From Lactobacillus kalixensis DSM 16043 (GTDB taxonomy: Bacteria > Bacillota > Bacilli > Lactobacillales > Lactobacillaceae): 64,000 bases of DNA. Location of the stretch: positions 1-64,000 of the forward strand of contig NZ_AZFM01000006.1 of assembly GCF_001434335.1 (NCBI RefSeq), written 5' to 3'. Shown here in pieces: positions 40,430 through 47,769 of the stretch; positions within the stretch are counted from its first letter, which is position 1, and each line of letters begins with the position of its first letter. Under the pieces are notes generated by a model. The model was not told where the DNA came from. It saw nothing but the letters and a program-made list of their open reading frames with translations, and searched no databases. The position numbers and the translations under genes were made by a program.

Positions 40430-41351
40430 AGAAGACAAAGATAAATTAACTCTGTTTATTTCGTACTTAACTAATGAGCGCCAGTACAGCGATAAAACAA
40501 TTATTTTTTATCAAAAGGATTTGCTAGAGGCAAAGACTTTTTGGCAAGAAAATGGAGGTTTTAATGGCTGGACTAAAGTTCAGACTCGCGATGTTGAAGT
40601 GTATCTTCAGCACCTTGCTGAAAAAAAGCTCGCTCGAACTAGTCAAATGCGAAAAATGTCGAGTTTACGCTCTTTTTATCGTTTTTTAGTTAAAAGAAAA
40701 CTAATAAAGATTGATCCAGTTCAAACGATTACTCTACGTTCTGAAGAACATCGTTTACCTCAATTCTTTTATGCACCAGAAATAAAGCAGGTCTTGGCTT
40801 CTTTAAGAGGTAATACTCCGCTAATGAAGAGGAATTTAGCATTGTTCGAATTGTTTTATACAACGGGGATGCGAGTTAGTGAAGTTAGTGGATTGAAACT
40901 CAACCAAATTAACTTTGACATGAATTCAATCTTGGTACATGGTAAAGGAAAAAAAGATAGATATGTTTTTTTTGATGAGCAGACTAAAGAAGCGATATCT
41001 GAATATTTAGATACTGCTAGAAGTAAGTTATTGAAAAATTCTGAAGAAAAAGATTATGTTTTTTTAAATAATCAGGGACAAGCTTTAACAGATCGTGGTA
41101 TTGAATATATAATGCAAAGAGTATTCAATAAAGCGGGGATCGGTGGAAAAGTACATCCTCATGAATTGCGCCATACATTTGCTACTGCGATGCTTAATAA
41201 TGGGGCAGATCTGAGAACTGTGCAGGAATTATTAGGACATACAAATATTTCAACTACGCAAATATACACGCATGTCACTACAGCATATTTAAAAGATGAA
41301 TATCAGAAATTTTTTCCTCGCAATAAAGAAAAGGATGAGAATAAAAAATGA
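40422..41351 (+). CDS. xerC: Site-specific tyrosine recombinase XerC
   Basis: Partner of XerD in dif recombination. The 309-residue protein has an N-terminal core-binding domain and the catalytic set: Arg in [10 protein letters not shown], Lys in GKGKKDRYV, His/Arg in [14 protein letters not shown], His in [15 protein letters not shown] and the Tyr. Its place between trmFO and hslV is the CodV/XerC position of Bacillus. It overlaps both neighbours (8 and 4 bases). Confidence 0.93.
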   Translation: MTKEDKDKLTLFISYLTNERQYSDKTIIFYQKDLLEAKTFWQENGGFNGWTKVQTRDVEVYLQHLAEKKLARTSQMRKMSSLRSFYRFLVKRKLIKIDPVQTITLRSEEHRLPQFFYAPEIKQVLASLRGNTPLMKRNLALFELFYTTGMRVSEVSGLKLNQINFDMNSILVHGKGKKDRYVFFDEQTKEAISEYLDTARSKLLKNSEEKDYVFLNNQGQALTDRGIEYIMQRVFNKAGIGGKVHPHELRHTFATAMLNNGADLRTVQELLGHTNISTTQIYTHVTTAYLKDEYQKFFPRNKEKDENKK

Positions 41352-41881
41352 CAACAATTTGTTCTGTGAAATTTAATGGAAAGACTGCAATTGCCGGTGA
41401 TGGTCAAGTTACTTTAGGTGAAAAAGTTATTGCTAAAGCAACTGCAAAAAAGATTCGCCGGATTTACCATGATCGTGTTGTGATTGGCTTTGCTGGTGGT
41501 GTTGCAGATGCAGTGAGTCTTCAAGATATGCTTGAAGGTAAGCTTGAAAGCTACAGCGGTGATTTACGTCGTGCAGCTGTAGAAATGGCTCAAGCATGGA
41601 GAAAAGATCCAACTCTTCAAAAATTAAATGCAATGTTGATCGCTTTTAACGATGAAGATCTATTATTGATTTCAGGTAACGGTGAAGTACTAGAGCCAGA
41701 TGAAAATGTTGTAGCAATCGGTTCTGGTGGAAATTTTGCTCAAGCAGCTGCGATTGCAATGACTCGCCATGCAAAAGATATGGCTGCAGATGAAATTGCA
41801 CGTGAGGCCGTTAAGATTGCATCAGGAATTGATGTCTTCACTGATGATCACATCACTACAGATGAATTGGAGGAAAAATAA
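41348..41881 (+). CDS. hslV: ATP-dependent protease subunit HslV
   Basis: The proteolytic subunit of HslUV (ClpQY), a proteasome-related chamber protease. The 177-residue protein starts [20 protein letters not shown]; after Met removal the N-terminal Thr is the expected nucleophile. Other family blocks are GFAGGVADAVSLQDMLE, EMAQAWRKDP and AIGSGGNFAQAAA. It overlaps xerC, and its stop shares a base with the hslU start. Confidence 0.96.
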   Translation: MTTICSVKFNGKTAIAGDGQVTLGEKVIAKATAKKIRRIYHDRVVIGFAGGVADAVSLQDMLEGKLESYSGDLRRAAVEMAQAWRKDPTLQKLNAMLIAFNDEDLLLISGNGEVLEPDENVVAIGSGGNFAQAAAIAMTRHAKDMAADEIAREAVKIASGIDVFTDDHITTDELEEK

Positions 41882-43275
41882 TGTCTATTAAAACTCCAAA
41901 GAAGATTGTTGAGCTTTTAAACGAATATATTATTGGTCAAGATGATGCTAAAAGGGCAGTAGCGGTAGCTTTGTATAATCGCTACCGTAGAATGCAATTG
42001 TCCAAGAAAATGCAAAAGGATATTACACCAAAAAACATGTTGATGGCCGGACCAACTGGTGTTGGTAAAACTGAAATCGCACGTCGTTTGGCTGATATCG
42101 TTGAAGCACCTTTTGTAAAGGTTGAAGCTACTAAATTTACTGAAGTTGGTTATGTTGGACGTGATGTCGAATCAATGGTAAGAGATTTAGTTGCTAAAGC
42201 TGTCCAAATGGAAGAAAAAGACGAATTCGATCGAATTCGTCCTCGTGCATTGAAGGAAGCTAATAAAAAGCTAGTTCGTTTATTAGTTCCTGGAATTAAG
42301 CGTCAAAATCGAGAAAATCAAATGCAGGAAATGATGAACATGTTAATGTCAGGCATGAATAATCAACCTGCAAATAATGATGAAGAAGAAGTTACTGATG
42401 ATATTCGTAATCAAAGATTGTCAGTTGCTGAACAATTAGATAAAGGCCTTCTGGAAGATCGTGAAGTAACCATCGAAATCGAACAAGCTCCAAAAGTAAA
42501 TCCAATGAGCGATATGATGGGACAAATGGGCATGGATATGTCATCAATGATGAATAATTTGATGCCTAAGAAGATGGTTAAGCGTACTTTACCTGTTAAA
42601 GACGCTCGTGAAGTTTTGATTCAAGATGAATCACGTAAGCTTGTTGATTACGATGCTCTATACCAACATGCAATAGAAAGAACTACCAATAACGGTATCA
42701 TCTTTATTGATGAAATTGATAAAATTACTGCTGGTAATAAGAATAATTCTGGTCAAGTTTCTCGTGAAGGTGTACAAAGAGACATCTTGCCGATTGTTGA
42801 AGGATCTACTGTTCAAACTAAGTACGGTCCGGTTTCTACTGATCATATTTTATTTATTGCTGCAGGAGCTTTTGCTGAAAGTAAACCAAGTGATTTGATT
42901 CCAGAACTTCAAGGTCGTTTTCCGATTCGAGTTCAATTGAATGCTTTAACTAAAGAAGACTTTGTTCGCATTTTAAAGGATCCAGAAAATTCTTTATTGA
43001 AGCAATACATCGCTTTATTGGAAGCTGATGGTATTAAACTTATCTTTACTCAAGAAGCCGTCGATAAAATTGCAGAAATTGCCTACAATGTCAACCAAGG
43101 TACCGATAATATTGGGGCAAGACGTTTATCAACTATTCTTGAAAAATTACTTGAAGATGTTCTTTACGAAGGCCCTGATATGGAAATGGGTGAAATTACT
43201 ATTACTGAAGCTTATGTAGAAGATAAGCTGAAGGATGTAATTACTAACAAAGACTTAACTAAGTTTATTTTGTAG
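41881..43275 (+). CDS. hslU: ATP-dependent protease ATPase subunit HslU
   Basis: The AAA+ unfoldase that feeds HslV. The 464-residue protein shows the start TPKKIVELLNEYIIGQDDAK, Walker A GPTGVGKTE (about 57-65) and GYVGRDVESMVRDL. A Met-rich I domain covers roughly 140-240 (MMGQMGMDMSSMMNNL). Walker B is IIFIDEIDKI, and sensor 2 lies near GARRL. In Bacillus codY follows; here a terminator and a sugar epimerase gene follow instead. Confidence 0.96.
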   Translation: MSIKTPKKIVELLNEYIIGQDDAKRAVAVALYNRYRRMQLSKKMQKDITPKNMLMAGPTGVGKTEIARRLADIVEAPFVKVEATKFTEVGYVGRDVESMVRDLVAKAVQMEEKDEFDRIRPRALKEANKKLVRLLVPGIKRQNRENQMQEMMNMLMSGMNNQPANNDEEEVTDDIRNQRLSVAEQLDKGLLEDREVTIEIEQAPKVNPMSDMMGQMGMDMSSMMNNLMPKKMVKRTLPVKDAREVLIQDESRKLVDYDALYQHAIERTTNNGIIFIDEIDKITAGNKNNSGQVSREGVQRDILPIVEGSTVQTKYGPVSTDHILFIAAGAFAESKPSDLIPELQGRFPIRVQLNALTKEDFVRILKDPENSLLKQYIALLEADGIKLIFTQEAVDKIAEIAYNVNQGTDNIGARRLSTILEKLLEDVLYEGPDMEMGEITITEAYVEDKLKDVITNKDLTKFIL

Positions 43276-43281
43276 TTGATT

Positions 43282-43309
43282 AAGCACGTTTTTGAAGCGT
43301 GCTTTTTCA
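43282..43309 (+). terminator. Terminator after hslU
   Basis: AAGCACG and CGTGCTT pair around TTTTTGAAG and are followed by TTT. Confidence 0.85.
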
Positions 43310-43362
43310 GTATCGTAATTTTAAATTGAGTGCTTTTATAGTGTAATTTTTATGAAAACTTG

Positions 43363-43371
43363 TGATATAAT
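43363..43371 (+). promoter_or_regulatory. Extended -10 promoter for the epimerase-like gene
   Basis: TGATATAAT is a perfect extended -10 (TG-N-TATAAT) 57 bases before the ATG. No good -35 is seen at 16-18 bp, which is common for extended -10 promoters. Confidence 0.55.
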
Positions 43372-43427
43372 TAACAAATGAGAAGGCTTTCACACTTCTT
43401 AGTTTTTGAATATAAAGGATAATTAAG

Positions 43428-44330
43428 ATGAATTATACTATTAAAAATAATATGCTTGAAGTTACTATTTCAAGTATGGGTGCAGAAATTCAAAGTGTTA
43501 AGGGCCGTCATACTGGTCATGAATATATGTGGCAAGCTGATCCTGAAATTTGGGATAGACATGCTCCTGTATTGTTCCCAATTGTTGGTCGTCTAAAGAA
43601 TGATGAATATACTTATAATGGAAAAACTTATCATTTACCACAACATGGATTTGCTCGAAATGAAGAATTCACAGTTGAAAAGCAGTCTGAAGAAAGCATT
43701 ACCTTTTTACTTAAGGATACTGAAGAAAGCCGTAAGATGTATCCATTCGAATTTGAACTTCGTGTAAATTATAATTTGATGAACAATCTTCTGGAAGAAA
43801 ACTTTACGGTAACTAACAAAACAGACGGTGAAATGATTTTTGGTATTGGTGGTCACCCTGGTTTTAACGTTCCTGTTAAAAATTTAGGCCTTGAAAAGAA
43901 AGATTTTTACTTTACTACTCAACCATCAGTGTCGAGAATTCAAATTCCGATTAGTAAGCAAAATGGTTTACTTGACTGGGATAATCGTTCTCTTGCACCA
44001 ACTGATAGCTTAATTGCTTTAAGTGATGATTTATTCAAAAATGATGCTTTGATTTATCAATTAAAGGGACATGATAACAAGATCTCACTTAGAACTGAGG
44101 ATAGTCATTTCCATATTAATGTTTGGACGAGGAATGCCCCATTTGTAGGTATCTGGTCTCAATATCCTAAGACTGCAGACTATATTTGCATTGAACCATG
44201 GTGGGGAATTGCCGATAGATCAGATTCAAATGGTAAATTAGAAGACAAGTTTGGTATGAACCATCTTGATAAAGGTGAAAAATTTGAAGCCGGTTTTAGT
44301 ATTACATTTCATGGTCAAGATGATGAATAA
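43428..44330 (+). CDS. Aldose 1-epimerase family protein (LacX-type)
   Basis: A 300-residue galactose-mutarotase-fold protein. Recognisable parts are FPIVGRLKNDEYTYNGKTYH, LPQHGFARNEEF with a conserved His and GIGGHPGFNVPV with the active-site His. CIEPWWGIADRSDS carries the catalytic Glu region. LacX-type members differ from GalM and often act on unknown sugars or sugar phosphates. It has its own promoter and a terminator after it. Confidence 0.85.
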   Translation: MNYTIKNNMLEVTISSMGAEIQSVKGRHTGHEYMWQADPEIWDRHAPVLFPIVGRLKNDEYTYNGKTYHLPQHGFARNEEFTVEKQSEESITFLLKDTEESRKMYPFEFELRVNYNLMNNLLEENFTVTNKTDGEMIFGIGGHPGFNVPVKNLGLEKKDFYFTTQPSVSRIQIPISKQNGLLDWDNRSLAPTDSLIALSDDLFKNDALIYQLKGHDNKISLRTEDSHFHINVWTRNAPFVGIWSQYPKTADYICIEPWWGIADRSDSNGKLEDKFGMNHLDKGEKFEAGFSITFHGQDDE

Positions 44331-44337
44331 AAAATGG

Positions 44338-44364
44338 GGTCTTGCATAGTCAAGACCTTTTTTT
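44338..44364 (+). terminator. Terminator after the epimerase-like gene
   Basis: GGTCTTG and CAAGACC pair around CATAGT and are followed by seven T. The following gene starts 13 bases later. Confidence 0.88.
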
Positions 44365-44377
44365 GTGGAAAGTCTTT

Positions 44378-45001
44378 ATGAAAAAATTAAGCGTAGCGTA
44401 TCTGAAAAATTTCGGAACAAATGAAATCCTTAAGTCTAAAAATGTCCTGGAACAGAAATATCCTAATATAGAGTTAGAATTAAAACCATTTGGACAGCAA
44501 CAAACTATCGATGCAGTCAATGAAGGTAGAGCTGATATTGCAATTACGAACTTGCGTGACTCAGTAGTAAATGAGCTTTTTTCAGAAAAGTTAGCTGATA
44601 TTAGCTTGATGATTCTACTTCAAGCTGGTAACTTTGATCGTGGTCAGCAAACAATTACTTTAGCTGATCTAAATAAAATTCCAGATTTACTCGCTGTCAA
44701 GACAGAAGAAGAGGCTGCTGAACTGCATTATCATCGAGATATTTTGGAAATCAAAAGTCCATTCATGGCAGTAGAAACTTTTAATGAAGCAGCTTTGATG
44801 GCAGAGTCGGGATCAGGGTACTTTATTGTTAATGAAAAAACAGCTCCAGCCTTTAAGAGCCAGCAGCTGCAAAAAATGTTTTTATTAAATAATAAGAATC
44901 AACAAATAAAACAAGACTATAGTTTGCTTGTAAAAGAAGAAAATAGTAATCTAGACGTAATTAAAGAATTTGGACAACTTCTGAGTCACGAATTAAATTA
45001 G
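44378..45001 (+). CDS. Orphan LysR-type effector-binding domain protein
   Basis: A 207-residue soluble protein that resembles only the substrate-binding half of LysR regulators. It opens with a strand/helix unit (KLSVAYLKNFGTNEILKSKN, then PNIELELKPFGQQQTIDAV), and NEGRADIAITNLRD fits the LysR effector fold. There is no helix-turn-helix and no signal peptide or lipobox. It could be a free ligand-binding partner of another regulator or a regulator fragment under separate control. The ATG at 44378 is preceded by TGGAAAG. Confidence 0.6.
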   Translation: MKKLSVAYLKNFGTNEILKSKNVLEQKYPNIELELKPFGQQQTIDAVNEGRADIAITNLRDSVVNELFSEKLADISLMILLQAGNFDRGQQTITLADLNKIPDLLAVKTEEEAAELHYHRDILEIKSPFMAVETFNEAALMAESGSGYFIVNEKTAPAFKSQQLQKMFLLNNKNQQIKQDYSLLVKEENSNLDVIKEFGQLLSHELN

Positions 45002-45007
45002 TGCTTG

Positions 45008-45021
45008 CGAACTATAGTTCG
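45008..45021. promoter_or_regulatory. LexA-box-like palindrome
   Basis: CGAACTATAGTTCG is a perfect 14-base palindrome fitting the Gram-positive SOS core GAAC-N4-GTTC. It lies between convergent genes, so its target is unclear. It may be chance. Confidence 0.3.
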
Positions 45022-45047
45022 AAAATATATAATTAATACTATAAAAA

Positions 45048-45075
45048 AACCAACAAATCATTTTGTTGGTTCTTA
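45048..45075. terminator. Bidirectional terminator
   Basis: AACCAACAAA and TTTGTTGGTT form a perfect 10-bp stem around TCAT, between the orphan effector-domain gene and the convergent plsY. Confidence 0.88.
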
Positions 45076-45080
45076 TTATT

Positions 45081-45710
45081 TTAGCTATTGTGTTTTTTCT
45101 TATACCAGTAAACAATTCCAAATGGAACCATGTTCTCATTATGCTGCCGAATTCGCGAAATGTTACTTCGATGGCTCCAGTAGATTAAGACTACGAGCAG
45201 TCCACTGATTAGACTCAAGGCCAAATCATGGAAGAAGAAGGAAGCAATAAAAATCAGTACAATTGAGATTAAGCTGGTTAATGAAACCATACTGGTAATA
45301 AATAAGATAGGAATAAAGATAACGGCACAAATTAGGAAAAAGTGAACATTGTAACCTAGCAAGAATCCTGCAGTGGTTGCAACAGCTTTTCCTCCTTTGA
45401 AGTGTAAGAAAACAGGAAAAGCGTGACCTAAAATGGCCGCTAATCCACAAAATAGACACCAATGATGACCAGAGATGGAAAAGATCACAGGTAGTAATGT
45501 AGCAATCGTACCTTTGAAGAAATCAATAAGGAAGACAACTGTTCCTGCTTTTGGCCCTAATACTCTGAAAGTATTAGTAGTTCCAATATTACCTGATCCA
45601 TATTTTCGGATGTCTTTTTTGAAAAACGTTTTCCCAATCACAACTCCTGTCGGGAATGAACCAATTAAATATGCTAAAATAATAATCGATGCAATTTTTA
45701 ATGCAAACAT
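45081..45710 (-). CDS. plsY: Glycerol-3-phosphate acyltransferase PlsY
   Basis: Transfers an acyl group from acyl phosphate to glycerol 3-phosphate, the first step of phospholipid synthesis. The 209-residue membrane protein has about five helices. The conserved cytoplasmic motifs are GSFPTGVVIGK, YGSGNIGTTNTFRVLG and HAFPVFLHFKGGKAVATTAG. GGAGTTGTG precedes the ATG. It is divergent from parE, the usual plsY-parE-parC neighbourhood of Firmicutes. Confidence 0.95.
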   Translation of the reverse strand: MFALKIASIIILAYLIGSFPTGVVIGKTFFKKDIRKYGSGNIGTTNTFRVLGPKAGTVVFLIDFFKGTIATLLPVIFSISGHHWCLFCGLAAILGHAFPVFLHFKGGKAVATTAGFLLGYNVHFFLICAVIFIPILFITSMVSLTSLISIVLIFIASFFFHDLALSLISGLLVVLIYWSHRSNISRIRQHNENMVPFGIVYWYKKKHNS

Positions 45711-45807
45711 ATATCACAACTCCATTTAATCTATGGATATTTTAGCAAAAAATTACTTGTAAATATATATGGGGTTGCGAAATTATTGAACAAGTGGAGG
45801 AATTTTA

Positions 45808-47754
45808 GTGGCTAAAGCTAATACTTATGATGATTCTTCAATTCAAATCTTACACGGTCTAGAAGCTGTTCGTAAGCGTCCGGGTATGTATATTGGTTCA
45901 ACAGATATACATGGATTGAATCAGTTGGTTTATGAAATCGTCGATAATTCTGTCGATGAGGCTATGGCTGGATACGGTGATGAAATCGATGTGACGATTC
46001 ATAAAGATAATAGTATTACTGTAAGAGATTTTGGTCGTGGTATGCCAACAGGTATGCATAAGTCTGGCAAACCAACTATCGAAGTTATTTTGACTGTTTT
46101 ACATGCCGGAGGAAAATTTACTGAACAAAATTATAAGACTTCTGGTGGATTGCACGGTGTAGGTTCTTCAGTAGTGAATGCTCTATCAAGCTATATGAAA
46201 GTTAGAGTGGTTCGTGATGGAAAAGCCTATGAAGAAGAATTCGAAAATGGTGGTCATCCTATTGGTACTTTACGCTGTTTAGGTAAGACTAAGGATAAGA
46301 CTGGAACAACTATTACTTTCAAACCAGATGCAAGTATTTTTTCAACGGTTAAGTATAAGTATGAAACTATTCAAGAGAGAATTCGTGAATCAGCTTTCTT
46401 GCTTAAAGGAGTAAAATTCAATTTAACTGATGAACGTGAACCTGAACACCATGATACGTTCCAATATGATGATGGAATTAAATCTTTTGTTTCTTACTTA
46501 AATGAAGGAAAAGGTACGATTAGTGATGTCTTTTACTTTGAGGGTAAGCAAGATGGCATGGAAATTGAATTTAGTGGTCAATACAGTGACGGTTATTCAG
46601 AAAATTTGGTTTCATTCGTAAATAACGTTAGAACTGCTGATGGTGGTAGTCACGAAGTGGGTGCTCGCAGTGGATTTACTCGCGCTTTCAATGACTATGC
46701 TAAAAAGCAAGGCCTTTTAGGAAAGAAAGATAAAAATATTGACGGTTCTGATTATCGAGAAGGTTTAAGTGCAGTATTATCAATCAAAATACCTGAAGAA
46801 TTACTTGAATTTGAAGGCCAAACTAAGGGTAAGTTAGGTACACCTCAAGCAAGATCCGCAGTTGACGCTCTTGTTTATGAGAAGATGACTTACTACTTAA
46901 TGGAGAACGGTGAGCTTGCACAGGAACTTGTTAAAAAAGCCCAAAGAGCAAGAGATGCACGTGAAGCTGCTAAAAGGGCAAGAGATGAAAGCAGAAACGG
47001 GAAAAAGCGACGTAAGAAAGAAGTTTTATCTGGTAAATTAACTCCTGCTCAATCCCGTAATCCGAAGAAGAATGAGTTATTCTTGGTTGAAGGTGATTCA
47101 GCCGGTGGATCTGCTAAGCAAGGTAGAGATAGAAGATTCCAAGCAATCTTGCCTCTTCGTGGAAAAGTACTAAATACGCAAAAGGCGAAGCTACAGGATA
47201 TCTTTAAAAATGAAGAAATCAACACAATGATCTACACGATTGGTGCAGGTGTTGGTACTGAATTTAAAGCAGATGATTCTAACTATGATAAAGTCATTAT
47301 TATGACTGACGCGGATGACGATGGTGCCCATATTCAAATTTTACTTCTTACTTTCTTCTATCGTTATATGCGACCAATGATTGAACAAGGTAAGGTATAT
47401 ATTGCATTACCTCCTTTATATCGTTTGCAAAAGGGTCGTGGTAAGAAGACTGAAGTACAATATTGCTGGACTGATGAAGAATTAGTCGAAGGCGAAAAAG
47501 CAATGGGTAAAGGGTATTCTCTTCAAAGATTTAAGGGTTTGGGTGAAATGAATGCTGAACAGCTTTGGCAAACAACTATGAATCCTGAATCTAGAATGTT
47601 AATTCGTGTTCGTATTGATGATGCTGCATTAGCTGAACGCAGAGTAACTACATTAATGGGTGATAAAGTAGCAGCAAGAAGAAAATGGATAGAAGAGAAC
47701 GTTAAGTTTAGAATGGGCGAAGATGGCTCGATTTTAGACGCAGATAATGATTAA
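45808..47754 (+). CDS. parE: DNA topoisomerase IV subunit B
   Basis: The ATPase subunit of topoisomerase IV, which decatenates daughter chromosomes. The 648-residue protein has the GHKL ATPase (YEIVDNSVDEAMAGYGDEI, DFGRGMPTGMH, GGLHGVGSSVVNALS). The Toprim domain has LVEGDSAGGSAKQGRDRRFQ and ADDDGAHI. It starts at GTG 45808 with GTGGAGG upstream. Assigned ParE rather than GyrB because it precedes parC and follows plsY. Confidence 0.96.
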   Translation: MAKANTYDDSSIQILHGLEAVRKRPGMYIGSTDIHGLNQLVYEIVDNSVDEAMAGYGDEIDVTIHKDNSITVRDFGRGMPTGMHKSGKPTIEVILTVLHAGGKFTEQNYKTSGGLHGVGSSVVNALSSYMKVRVVRDGKAYEEEFENGGHPIGTLRCLGKTKDKTGTTITFKPDASIFSTVKYKYETIQERIRESAFLLKGVKFNLTDEREPEHHDTFQYDDGIKSFVSYLNEGKGTISDVFYFEGKQDGMEIEFSGQYSDGYSENLVSFVNNVRTADGGSHEVGARSGFTRAFNDYAKKQGLLGKKDKNIDGSDYREGLSAVLSIKIPEELLEFEGQTKGKLGTPQARSAVDALVYEKMTYYLMENGELAQELVKKAQRARDAREAAKRARDESRNGKKRRKKEVLSGKLTPAQSRNPKKNELFLVEGDSAGGSAKQGRDRRFQAILPLRGKVLNTQKAKLQDIFKNEEINTMIYTIGAGVGTEFKADDSNYDKVIIMTDADDDGAHIQILLLTFFYRYMRPMIEQGKVYIALPPLYRLQKGRGKKTEVQYCWTDEELVEGEKAMGKGYSLQRFKGLGEMNAEQLWQTTMNPESRMLIRVRIDDAALAERRVTTLMGDKVAARRKWIEENVKFRMGEDGSILDADND

Positions 47755-47769
47755 GAGGTTTAGAATTTA

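Noticed and set aside
45005-45208. 67-residue rightward open frame after the orphan effector-domain gene
   Set aside because: It runs through the bidirectional terminator and lies antisense to the end of plsY.
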